From Parapristionchus giblindavisi (Eukaryota > Nematoda > Chromadorea > Rhabditida > Diplogasteridae): DNA of 64,000 bases. The position numbers were made by a program, and so were the translations under genes. Below are positions 22,001-32,373 of this stretch, in pieces. The notes beneath the pieces are model-generated. The model was not told the origin of the DNA, made no database searches, and was given only the letters and a program-made list of their open reading frames with translations. Numbering within the stretch: the stretch's first letter is position 1; each line of letters opens with the position of its first letter. The stretch spans positions 124,001 to 188,000 of the forward strand of contig CALSFV010000076.1 of the NCBI GenBank assembly GCA_943737045.1, written 5' to 3'.

Positions 22001-22465
22001 AGAGGAAGACACCGTATGTGACCGTACACCACGTCGGATTGTTCGCACCGCAATCGAAGCACACCTGGATCGATTTATTAATTTGATATAGCAGACAAAA
22101 ATCAATGACTTGGCTGATAGTTGAACTCATAGTATCTGCTGGAAATCGTTCATATTAGGGTCTATTGGAAAAAGATCGATTTTAATAGAAAATCAAGATT
22201 TCAAATATTTTTACAAGCCACTTATTTTGATCTAGCTATGCATAACTGTTCCAGAGGTAGGGAAACTAGCGGTATCAAAAAATGTGGCAATAAGCACCAA
22301 CCACGGGCATGAAAAATGGGATATGCAAAAGACGTGACTAATCGCTCTAGGTTCTTACATAAACCGAGTGATAAACCAAACCTTGTTGCCAGCCAGTGAT
22401 CGTAGCTTCCGCATAACTGTCTGCAACTCGGCTTTCGTGGGTCCATTGGGATTCTCGTCAGCCAT
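16063..22465 (-). CDS. ArfGAP2/3-type GTPase-activating protein for ARF
   Basis: Seventeen exons from 22382-22465 to 16063-16083; 523 residues, about the length of animal ArfGAP2/3. The N-terminal ArfGAP domain (about residues 10-125) has the zinc finger [16 protein letters not shown], that is C-x2-C-x16-C-x2-C, followed by [16 protein letters not shown] with the arginine expected to act in ARF1 GTP hydrolysis, and by [21 protein letters not shown]. The rest is low-complexity, with a basic stretch ([18 protein letters not shown]), a helical region rich in A, E and K, DDWDTLDD and EFFDSWSTT acidic/aromatic patches, and a C-terminal part with [26 protein letters not shown] and [16 protein letters not shown], which fits the repeated ArfGAP2/3 motif that binds coatomer membranes. 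Role by family: GTP hydrolysis on ARF1 at the Golgi during COPI coat cycling. The acceptor of exon 8 (TTTGAG) is unusual but keeps the repeated LGAKKTG in frame. A VMA21-like frame lies in intron 2. Confidence 0.93.
18890..19240. repeat. Fragments of a G-tract repeat
   Basis: Lies in the ArfGAP intron 18813-19342. TTTTTACAGGAGGGGGGG at 18890 and ATACATCGGTGCCGACATGG at 19102 share words with 46855-47050 (ACAGGGGGGGG, ATACATGGGCGG) and 47415-47450. Poly-C at 19090-19100. Structure not resolved. Confidence 0.4.
19852..20045. repeat. CATAGGTCGAA-family element with internal tandem repeats
   Basis: Ends CATAGGTCGAATAGC and CTTTTCGACCTATG. Inside, a unit of about 40 bp, TCAAAATGCGGTCAGG..TTTTTCGATTTTTG, recurs three to four times. 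Full copies at 45450-45652 and, reversed, 54832-55045. Confidence 0.8.
21412..21813 (-). CDS. VMA21-like V-ATPase assembly factor, first exon missing
   Basis: An open frame of 133 codons inside ArfGAP intron 2, same strand. It fits VMA21, the small ER protein that chaperones assembly of the V0 sector of the vacuolar proton ATPase: a hydrophilic start, TM1 (about residues 45-67, [20 protein letters not shown]), an aromatic loop [12 protein letters not shown]2 (about 88-108, [19 protein letters not shown]), and a charged tail ending KKDK, a KKxx signal for ER retrieval as in yeast Vma21. There is no ATG at its start: the codon at 21813 is TTG, and a TAG lies 8 codons upstream. The first internal methionine is inside TM1. 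A short upstream exon must supply the start; one possibility is an ATG near 21870 joined to the GCGAG acceptor at 21814, but that would need an intron of about 31 bases, so it is not claimed. Confidence 0.75.
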   Translation of the reverse strand: MFFLRIPKLLGNPLIDNPVDPDPRTHPIPAHQEAYYTPEVARTAIGNLIIFSILMFVAPLGSMYLLSYQYIFIDYFELNSSEATLDAGLVGIGTVFMIMAGFCYVAYREEVEAEKEKLAKEKPVAPEENKKDK

Positions 22466-24295
22466 TATTTTTACCTGAATTACGTAAAATATAATAAAAT
22501 TCAAGCAAAAAGTTAGAGATGACGCGTCATAATGATATTCCGTGAAAGTGCGGTAGAATAGCGAGAATAAGAAAAAGGAGAATAAGATTAATCGATCGAA
22601 AAAGCTTGATTGGCCCCGTGGATGGGCAAAGGGAAACGTAGAGGAGAGGAGAGGAGAAGGAGGGGAGGGGAGGGGAGACGGAGGAGAGAGTGAAACGAAA
22701 CGAAACTGGAATACGGCTGTGTGAGAGATAGAGAAGACAACAGCTGTGGTGAGAGAGAAGCAGAGAGTGAGAGGGAAAGGAGAGACTGGCAGTCTGTGCG
22801 GTGAGTTGGACAATCAACTGAGGATGGCTCCGCTACTAATAACTAACGGAGCCTACTTCAAGACGGACAGGCTAAACATGAAAAGTAATCGTTTGAGAAT
22901 TAGCATAATATTTATAGTATGATCCTAAAGAAAATGCAAAGTAAAGTATGGTAATGGCTGAACCGAAGCAAAAAGGTTGTGAGACGAACTATACATGCAA
23001 ATAGCATAATACACAATCTAAAAGGCATAAAAAAAAGAAAAACTATTCTCCAATTCACGAAATCAGCGAGGTCGCAGCGCGTGCTTTTTGGAAGCGTCGC
23101 GGCTTAAGTTCGATTAGAGCAGAGTTGTGACTTGACCTTCTTACAATTATAAACAATTGTTATTTTTTATCCCCCTCTCATGATTGAGTTTCTATTTTCA
23201 TTCAATATTCCGAAATGAATTTATTTTATGATTTATAATCATTCCAAGTGTATGATTAAATATACTTTGTGCGTTGATCAAGTTACCGTAATCTCGCAGA
23301 TACAACGTGGCAATCGCTGGACGTTGCTCTAGTGAGATGATCTCATAGATGAAAAGATTGAATTACACCTAGCATTTTAAAAGTAATTAAATTAGAACTT
23401 TTATGCATTCTAATGACATTCTACATTGGGAAAAAAGTCATTTTTACCATTTCTATGAATCTGCATGCTTCAGATCTATTGCTATATCTTTATCTATTTA
23501 TTTAATTATATATTAAATCAAACAATATTAATAACAGAGCTTAGTGCAAGTAGTGATATCGGACATCTCTCCATCCATCTTTATCGATTCTTTATCATTA
23601 TCTGCTATCAGCACGATCGCTCTGTCTAGTCCTTGACCCCCTAGAGGACGCAGAATGAATTAGACACAGAGATATAGAGATACCTACGAGAACTCCAAGA
23701 ACTCCCTTATTCATTCATTCTTTTACGTAGACCCTACTAATCACTTCCCATATATCAACTAACACTTAGTATTTATCTAACTTACTCTTAAACTGGTTGC
23801 TTATCTCGACAACGCCCTTATCTGATATCAATATAGTTGATCAATTATTAATTTGCTTTGTAAATCATTATTTAATTTTAACATTAATGTGCAAGCAAAC
23901 CTTATCTTGAAGGCACACCACGAGCTAATTTGAAATACTCTGCTCTGGTAATGCTTTCTCGCTTTCTTTTGTCTACGAGAGAGCGTTGCCAGAGATGAGA
24001 GTGAAATTTGCTCGAGGTGTTCCTCTAACCCGATCTACACTTCAAAGTACATTGTCACTTCCTTACTCTATGTCAGTGTATCTGCACTTCATATTCACTA
24101 CCATCGACCGATCGATAATTTATTTATAATAAATCACGATTTATCCATTTTTTATTTGAGAACTTATAGTGATAAATAACTAGTACCATTTTCTGCAGAC
24201 TTTGGTCAAACTGTTTTCTCAGTGACCTTATCAAGTGCAAATGCGCTCACGTTCCTACACAAACTCTTGATCTTTGATCTTTAATCTCTTTCAAG
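22466..24295. promoter_or_regulatory. Divergent promoter region between ArfGAP and rhamnose-enzyme genes
   Basis: No coding exon was found. Purine-rich on the plus strand at 22620-22790 (AGGAGAGGAGAGGAG), just upstream of the ArfGAP start. One GGCACACC-family element lies at 23909-24027. The last bases, CTTGATCTTTGATCTTTAATCTCTTTCAAG, end in an acceptor-like AG directly before the ATG of the next gene, compatible with trans-splicing at that point. The 152-codon frame at 22355-22813 is low-complexity and overlaps ArfGAP exon 1; rejected. Confidence 0.5.
23909..24027. repeat. Inverted-repeat element, GGCACACC family
   Basis: AAGGCACACCACGAGCTAAT on the left, AAATTTGCTCGAGGTGTTCC on the right. 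Confidence 0.85.
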
Positions 24296-27200
24296 ATGCA
24301 TACTCCAAAGAACGTCGTCATCACTGGCGGATGTGGTTTCATTGGATCCAACTTTGTCAATTACATCTTCAGGGTATTAATTTTATTCCGCTTTAATCAT
24401 TGATCTTTGATCTTTGATCTTTGAGGCCTGGCCCACGTGCAACTTTGTCAATATAGACAAGCTTATTCTGAACAGTGACACGCAATATGTCGATGAGGAG
24501 GTGATTAATTAAATATTATAAACAATAAATTAAATAATAAATAATTACATGAGTGGCCAATCATCTACATCAGAGCCTACTCATGGTGAATATGTTTAAA
24601 ATGGAATTAATTAATCAATAATTGTGATTTTTCTTGTTAACATTTGAAGATATGAGAAATGTGATCAGGTCCGTTCTTCTCCTCGCTACAAGCTCGAACT
24701 ATGTGATATCAAGAACGAACAGAAGATGTTGAAGATTCTTGAGGAGAATCAGGTATAAAAATCGACAAACAATCGATAATATCGATGACAATGACAATGA
24801 CAATCGATAATAGATAATAGGTAATGGATAATCAATAATGATAATATTCGTCATACTGTAACCTATTCAAACCATCGTATGACATGACAGAACTGAATGA
24901 ATGTAACTTATCAATAAGTCATACTGTAACCTAATCAATCAATATAATAGATCGATACTATCATCCACTTTGCTGCCGATTGCACTTCTACTCGGTGTTA
25001 CGAAGACACCACTGAGGTATTGATTGAATTGATTGAAAACTATTACTTCTCTAAAACTTACCAATTTCCCGTTACCAAGATTAATGGTGAACTTAGAATA
25101 CAGTTTTGAAAAAGAATATTTAATCGTATTTTTTTCAATTTTTAAAACCATTTTTTCAGGCCGTTGAGAATAATGTGATCTCGTTCGTTGCATTCCTTGA
25201 GACTGTTCGAACCTACGGCAAGCTACAACGCTTCGTGCACATTTCTACAGATGAGGTTTGCCCTGAATATCGATCGATAATGGTACCGTATCCCCTCCCA
25301 GGTGTACGGTGATTCGGGTCTTGGTGCGGACGAAAGTGGTAAGAGCGAGAATAGTCTTCTGCTTCCTGGAAATCCCTACGCTGCGACCAAGGTTAATTTT
25401 TTAAAATTTTTTATCGTGTTATTATCAGCCTATAATACGAAGATATTTGGTCAACTTGGTTTGATCTTTGATCTTCGCTTACATTATCTAGTGTGCATGA
25501 TACTCGGAATGCAGTTGATCTTTGATCTTTTCCAGATCGGTAGTGAGGCGTATGCGCAAGTCTATCGCACCGCTTACAGACTTCCGATCGTAATCGCGCG
25601 TATCAATAACATCTACGGACCGAACCAATGGGATGTTAAGGTAAGCTTAACATTTGATCTCGATCTTTGATCTTTCATTCCTTATCGAAGTTTTCTTCAC
25701 AAATATGTACCATGAATACAATTGTGGGCTTTTGATTTTTAATCTTTGATCTTTGATCTTTGATCTTTTCAGGTCGTTCCTCGTTTCATCGAAATCGCTC
25801 GTGCTCGTGGCGATTTCACCATCCAAGGTTCTGGTCAACAACTGAGAAGCTGGCTCTTCGTAGATGATGCTGCACGTGGTCTACAAGTGAGAATTGATCT
25901 ATGATCTATACTGATCTCTGATCTTTTCAAACCTCCAGTGCCACCCTTTTTTCAGAATCTTGAATAATTTTTAAATTGTCACCCCGAGCTAATTCGGAAT
26001 TCTTTGTATTGGCTGCACCCTCCCGCTCTCTTTGACTGCGATAGAGCATTGCAAATACGGAGAGTAGAAATAGCTTGGGTGTGCCTTTAAAAAAGTTTTC
26101 CTTGTAATCATTTCTTCGAAGAATTACACGTATTTTTAGATCTTTGATCTTTAATCTTTGATCTTAGATCTTTGATCTTTGCTTCCTTCCAGGCTATCGC
26201 TGAGCGTGGTCATCTCGGTGAAGTGTACAACCTCGGTACATACTACGAACTCAATGGTGAGGTAGTTTGGTAATGGCCAATTTCTTCGAATAAGTTTCAC
26301 TCAATGGTCAAATAAATAGTAGAAAGTATGATTAAGATGATGTTGATATAGTGAGGTCTTGCGAAATCATCGATTTTTTTCAAATTGTAACTTCAGTAAA
26401 CTTGTATTATAGTTGTAGTCTGTTAGAAGTAAACTAAGTCAAACAGTTTGTACTCATTGAGTCGCGCTTCTAATTTGGAATTACCGGAGGACCAGTGCAA
26501 ATCATAATCCAAATCGCACTCTTTTCAGTTGTTGGTCTCGCTCACGCAGTTCAGAAGGAAGTTGATGCTCAACTCGGACGTGAACATATACCGCCAAAGT
26601 CAGTTTTCTCCATTTTGAAGAAGCAAAAAGGGAAAAAAGCTGATCAATAATCATTACTATTGAGTCTTAATGGCACACCCGAGCTAATTTTTACCTCTCC
26701 CTCTGGCAACACCTTTTTTTTGTATGCGAGAGAGTGTAGCCAGAGCGGACAGCAAAATTAGCTCGGATATATACAGTTCTCTTTTGGATATCCATACTAC
26801 AAGAATCAGAAATAGATTTGATTATTATTTTCGAAATCTAAGAGATATTTACGAATCAATAGTTGTTCCTTTCAGTTTCATCTCCATTCCTGATCGTCCC
26901 TACAATGATCTCCGATATCTCATCGATATCACGAAGGCAGATAAGGAACTCAATTGGCGACCAATAATCGATTTCTCTGAAGGTATAAGAGATTAACGAT
27001 CAAAGATCAAAGATCACTAGGTGTCCAAGCCCGAGCTTTCACTATGTGTCTCCCTCACAACACATCCAACTTCCAACTAGCTTAGCTTAACTTCCAATTA
27101 GTTTTTTCTTCCCCCCAAACCCTTCCGTGCAGGGTTATCAAATCTCTCATCATCATTAAAGATTCTCGTATTCGTCCCTAAACACCCATCCTTTAAAAAC

Positions 27201-30200
27201 TGCCACCGAGCCAAAACCGAAATCGCCTTATGCGACGGAAATCCATCTATCCCTCTTCTGATCCTATACATATCACCTTTTATTCTTATATTTGATGGAA
27301 TAAAGAAATAAATAAATAAATAAATAAATAAATAAATGTGTTTTGAGGTCTCCGTCGTACCGTAGCTTCGGCTCTCAAAGACAAGGAGCATGTTCAAATG
27401 AGTGTTGTCATATTTGGTGGTCGTGGATACATAGGAGAAGAGCTACAGAAGGTAAACAGAGGCCGTATACTCTGATCGTTGACAAATGGTTGACGTCACA
27501 AGCGTATGCGGAGTCCGTTTGCAAAAGATCCTACCTACGAATGTGAGGTCTCATTTGTCGACAAACCGTTTGTCAACATTCGTGTATACGTCTGGACTGT
27601 CTCTATGGACCGTATTGTCAAATCGTGTCCGGACAATCGTGACGTCACTACTCATTTCGCATATTTTCATACTTTTCATATTTCTTTGAGGAAAAGTTTG
27701 ACGATCTTACAGTAGGATTTCAATTTTCACTAATTTTCTCTGACTATTGCCATTTGTTACAGATTCTGTCTACCCGTAAGATTCCCTTCCATCTTGCCAA
27801 TACCAAGCCTGGAATCCACACCGACGAAGAGGTTATTATCAATCGGTTTCGGTTTTGTCAATCGGTTTTGTAAGTAATCAATAAATTAATATATTTTCAG
27901 GTTGAGACTGAATTGGTCAATCTCGGCGGCACTCACGTCGTCTGTTGCACTGGAAGGTAAGCAAAATTCTTCTGACACCAAACCCGCCTGGTGTTCGCCG
28001 AACTCATTATCATGTCTATATAAATCCCAGGCTATAGGTCAATGCTAGAGCAGGTCCGGATAGGGGGTGGGATTGTTCCCGAGCCGTCGCTCTTTGCCGT
28101 TAACTCTATCATCTTGACCGCTCTAATTTTGCATATTTTTCTCTTATTCGAATTATCCAGTAACTCAAAGAATTTTTTATAAATTTCAGAACTCATGGTC
28201 CTGGCTGCAACACCATCGAATATCTCGAAGGAGGGCCTGAGAAGGTTCATGAAAATGTCAGGGATAATATGTTCAGGTTGGTCCCGCCAATGCCTTCGTG
28301 AACAAACTGTGAAGACAGAAACATAGCAAAAATGGTTTTAAAAACGATGTTCAGCGTGAACTCTTTGGCTCAAATTTCGCGCAAGCTCGGATTCCATTAT
28401 ACATACATCGGTACAGCCTACATCTTCGCATACGATGAGAATCACACAGTTGGTGGAGATGGATTCAAGGAAAATGGTTAGATTACACTTTTAAATCAAA
28501 TTTTGGTTTCTAAAAAAGTTCCATAATGAGATATCAGCCCCAATGGAATACTCTTATTCCATGAACGCTACCTTGATTACGGTATTATCTTGAAAAATCA
28601 ATCAAATGTCTCGTTTCAGACGCCCCAACCTTTTTCGGTTCCTCTTACTCTGTTGTCAAAGGATTCACTGACCGTCAAATGAACTATTACAATAGGTAAT
28701 AGTATACTGTAATTATTCAATCAATAAATAAGTAACTTATTCGAACGTCTATATCGTGTAGTGTTGGGTACATTCATCTAATTTTGGCATCCGAAGTGCA
28801 TTTTCAAAAATGTAAATAAATATTTTAATTATTAAAAATAAAAGTTTCAGATGGGAGAACATCAACGCCCGAATCACACTTCCACTCTCCTTTGATACGA
28901 CACAATCGAGAAATCTATTGACAAAGATCATCAATTATAAGTTAGTATCTTTGAATCTTTCAATTAAGAGCTCGGATCTGTAAGACTCGAGCATTTTCCG
29001 GACATTTCGCCAAGAATTTTGATTCAGGCCACTGTACTTTATGGGTGTAGGGTACTTTGGGCCCACATTACAAAATGGTACCCAAAGTGGCCCTAGCAGT
29101 GGAGCGCGGCGTGCCAGGTGGGCGCCAAGTTTGAAAACTCTATTTTCTTTTTTTTTCAACCAAACAAGCTAGAGTCCAAATTTCTTCGGTATTGTGTTAG
29201 GCATGCCCAATGTGCACAGAAACACTATTGAGATTAATTTTAAGCAATTCCTAGACTGATTTTTTTACCCGAATATTCGGTTTTTTTTCGATTTCATCTC
29301 AATTTCAATTCCGCAAAAGTTCTCTAGTATATCCATGTAGCCCAACTACTAGTGCATGTAACCCTGCTTGGCGGAAATCGACCTTGGATTGCGCGTGTCG
29401 GAAAAAATCGGTCTGAGTGTTTCCAACTTGACTCAGAAGCGTTATTTCATAATTTTTTTCTGTATTTTCCAAACGATTAGTGCGGAATTGTGGTCTACTC
29501 AAAGTTTCGAGGTGAGTCGAGTAAAATGACACAAGAAGCCCATCACTTTTATCAATTTGAAAATTTCGATTTTCATGACCCGGGGGTCATGGTCGAAAAT
29601 TTCAAAATTTCTCAAGTTTGAAATGTTTTCATTTATGGTGCTTCCTGTGAAGTACTAATGATGTGAAGAATATTCGGCCAATGCTTAATGGCTGATCTCT
29701 CCTTTCAACCATTTTTCGAAAACTTTTATGTTGAATGCGTGCGAAAAAGTCAGAATTGTGCTTGAATCAGTTTCCATCTTACTTTCTGTAACATTCTATC
29801 TAAGTACTTTGCAATGTACATAATCAATATGAAAATCGTGAATTTCGGAAAATTCATATTTTTTACCATGACCCCGGGTCATGGAAATCGATTTTTTTCA
29901 AAAGTGAGCCGAATGCCGGGATTTCAGTTCTACTATGTTTACTCATCATGAAACTTCTCATTGTCATTGTCATTTGCTAATTGTCGCAGCATTCGAGTCG
30001 AAAAAACTGCAATATTTCAGAAATTTTCCGTGAAAGTAGGCGCTCAAATTGAATTTTTCGAATTTTCGAAAATAAACGATTTTCATATTGATTATGTACA
30101 TTGCAAAGTACTTAGACAGTATGTTAAAGAAAGCAAGTTGGAAACTGATTCAAACACAATTCTGACTTTTTCGAACTCATTCAACATGAAACTTTTAGGA

Positions 30201-32190
30201 AAATGGTTGAAAGGAGAGATCAGCCATTGAGCATTGGATGAATATTATTCACATCATTAGTACTTCACAAGAAGCCACATAAATGAGAACATTTCAAACT
30301 TGAGAAATTTTGAAATTTTCGACCATGACCCCCGGGTCATGAAAATCGAAATTTTCAAATTGATAAAAGTGATGGGCTTCTTGTGTCATTTTACTCGACT
30401 CACCTCGAAACTTTGAGTAGACCACAATTCCGCACTAATCGTTTGGAAAATACAGCAAAAAATCATGAAATAACGCTTCTGAGTCAAGTTGGAATCACTC
30501 AGACCGATTTTTTCCGATACGCGCAATCCAAGATCGATTTCCGCCAAGCAGGGTTACATGCACTAGTAGTTGGGCTACATGGATATACTAGAGAACTTTT
30601 GCGGAATTGAAATTGAGATGCCGAGAAATCGAAAAAAACCGAAAATTCGGGTCAAAAAATCAGTCTAGGAATTGCTTAAAATTAATCTCAATAATGTTTC
30701 TGTGCACATTGGGCATGCCTAACACAATGCCGAAGAAATTTGGACTCTAGCTTGTTCGGTTGTAAAAATATGAAAATAGAGTTTTCAAACTTGGCGCCCA
30801 CCTGGCACGCCGCGTTTCTAGGACCACTTTGGGTACCATTTTGTACTGTGGGCCCAAGGTACCCTACACCTATAAAGTACAGTGGCCTGAATCAAAATTC
30901 TTGGCGAAATGTCCGGAATCTGGCCGAAATGCTCGAGTCTTACAGATCCGAGCTCTTAAAACAGTTACAAGGCAAGTTCTATTTCTGCTCATTCTATTTT
31001 TCGATCAGTTCATTATCTATTATTGACTTTTTTATTAATTTTTTGCATTCCATCCATATTTCAGGGAGCTCTTCGGACTGCCAGTTTCACTCACGATTAT
31101 TCCTGACTGTTTGGGCGCTCTAGTTGATCTCATGGCTAAAAGATATCAGGTATGCGAAAAATTAAATATAGAAGATGTTTATTATTTTCAAAAATTCAAG
31201 TGAACTCTGTATAGTTTAGCATAAATTATGTAGATGTAAAGGGACACCCTGTGCAAATTTTCCACTGACTCGTACACAAAGAAAGCGAGAGGACATTGCC
31301 AGAGTGGAGAGTTTCAAATTTGTTGGAGTGTACCTTTATGACTACAGGGTCTATGCACAATCATTAACCGTCATGACTTGTTCCATTTATTATTTCATAT
31401 TGAAACCAGTTATTCACAGGGTAATCTCAACTTGGTCAATCCCGGTCCAATCTCGCTTTTCGACATTGTCCAACTCTACAAAGAGGTATTGATTTTTCCC
31501 ATTTTTGGCTATTATTGATTGATTCATGCCGTACGATTTAATTATCTGATAAATTATCGATTAACATTTTCAGTACGTTGATCCGTCAGTGAATCCTATT
31601 GAGATTGGAATGGATACTGATCGGTTAGTTTGTTGATTTTTGTAAAATTCCTCCATTAGTTTTTTTCATAATCCAACAAAAGATTGGAGAAATGATTGTG
31701 ATAAAAACTAATTGCGCAAGTATAAAACCGATAATCAACAAAAATAAATGTATTATTGCTACTACTTGTTTTCGCGTTGATACAGTATCAGCTCATTGAC
31801 GAGATGATCTAAGAAAAGAATCGAAATAGAATGGTGGAATATGCCATATGACCAATGGTTAAGATCCATACCCCAGCACACCAAAGTTTGAACCTGATAA
31901 CAATTGATAATGCGCTACTATGCTCTGTTCCTGTGTCGAAAACATTTCAAGCCGATAAAGTACATAATTGCAATACGTATCACATTTCTTCATATTTATT
32001 ATAATCAATATCAGTTCTACTCTTCAATTATTTCTGTAAAACTACCAAAATCTCCTTTAGATGTCGTGAACTTCTCGCAACGAAGGGCAATTGCGCACTG
32101 GACACTTCAAACCTCCAGAAGCTCTGCCCCTACTTAGCCAATACCCGTGACTCACTCATCAAACATTTTCAACAGATGAAAGCACAGTAA
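24296..32190 (+). CDS. rml-2: Bifunctional dTDP-glucose 4,6-dehydratase / RmlD-like reductase-epimerase (dTDP-rhamnose synthesis)
   Basis: Twenty-two exons (24296-24373, 24426-24500, 24669-24752, 24951-25016, 25160-25255, 25302-25391, 25536-25640, 25773-25886, 26193-26256, 26529-26598, 26876-26982, 27348-27451, 27763-27831, 27901-27956, 28190-28276, 28355-28476, 28620-28695, 28851-28940, 31065-31149, 31420-31485, 31574-31623, 32061-32190) give 627 residues with every phase matched. Domain 1 (about 1-330) is an RmlB-type SDR: GGCGFIGSN dinucleotide motif, HFAAD, the catalytic STDEVYGD, and YAATK (YxxxK). Domain 2 starts at about residue 334 with SVVIFGGRGYIGEELQ and has its own YSVVKG (YxxxK), as in RmlD reductases and plant RHM/NRS-ER enzymes. 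By family it makes dTDP-4-keto-6-deoxyglucose from dTDP-glucose; whether domain 2 completes the path to rhamnose is inference. The symbol follows C. elegans rml-2, recalled as similar in length. Intron 18 holds a 2-kb foldback. Many introns end in TGATCTTT repeats. Confidence 0.93.
25973..26092. repeat. Inverted-repeat element, GGCACACC family
   Basis: Intron 8. Left GTCACCCCGAGCTAATTC, right AAATAGCTTGGGTGTGCC. Confidence 0.8.
26668..26775. repeat. Inverted-repeat element, GGCACACC family
   Basis: Intron 10. Left TGGCACACCCGAGCTAAT, right AAAATTAGCTCGGATATA; right end diverged. Confidence 0.8.
27195..27340 (+). repeat. Dispersed repeat with AAAT tail (SINE-like)
   Basis: Intron 11. Runs from AAAAACTGCCACCGAGCC through CTTATGCGACGGAAATCC to TTTGATGGAATAAAG and ends in (AAAT)n at 27303-27337. 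Reverse copies at 45660-45780 and 3045-3160, partial copy at 10395-10490. The tail suggests retroposition; origin unknown. Confidence 0.65.
27480..27660. repeat. Diverged GTCGACAAAC repeat
   Basis: Intron 12 contains TTTGTCGACAAACCGTTTGTCAAC and GTGTATACG words; related words occur at 50855-50985 (TTTGTCGGCAAATGGTTT) and 57940-58110 (TGTCGACAAACGTGACC, AAACCGTTTGCCAACCTTC). Probably an old inverted-repeat family; ends not defined. Confidence 0.5.
28966..30962. repeat. 2-kb foldback element in intron 18
   Basis: The left arm (28966 to about 29850) returns inverted in the right arm (about 30075 to 30962) with high identity: AAGAGCTCGGATCTGTAAG on the left end, CTTACAGATCCGAGCTCTT on the right end. 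The spacer is about 220 bp. The two 75-codon frames at 29305-29532 (-) and 30383-30610 (+) are the same sequence in the two arms and lack any recognised domain. It lies between donor 28940 and acceptor 31064 of the rhamnose-enzyme gene. Confidence 0.9.
31236..31340. repeat. Inverted-repeat element, GGCACACC family, diverged
   Basis: Intron 19. Left AAAGGGACACCCTGTGCAAA, right GAGAGTTTCAAATTTGTTGG followed by GTGTACCTTT. Confidence 0.75.
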
Positions 32191-32373
32191 ATCGATATTT
32201 GACCTACATCATTTACCGTATATCATTCCTACCATATGCATTTCCTATTTTGCCATCTGTACCCGCATAATATATGTTTATATTTTGTTGTAAGTAAACA
32301 GAATAAATCAAGAATATTCACTTTATTCAATGAATAAATCGAAATGGAAAGGGAGTTCGAAGCGTCTTTACTA

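Noticed and set aside
22355..22813. 152-codon minus-strand frame rich in Ser, Pro and Phe
   Set aside because: Low-complexity translation of the purine tract upstream of ArfGAP that runs into ArfGAP exon 1 and its intron.
29305..30610. Two similar 75-codon frames on opposite strands
   Set aside because: They are the two arms of the 2-kb foldback read outward; likeness comes from the inverted repeat, not from paired genes.
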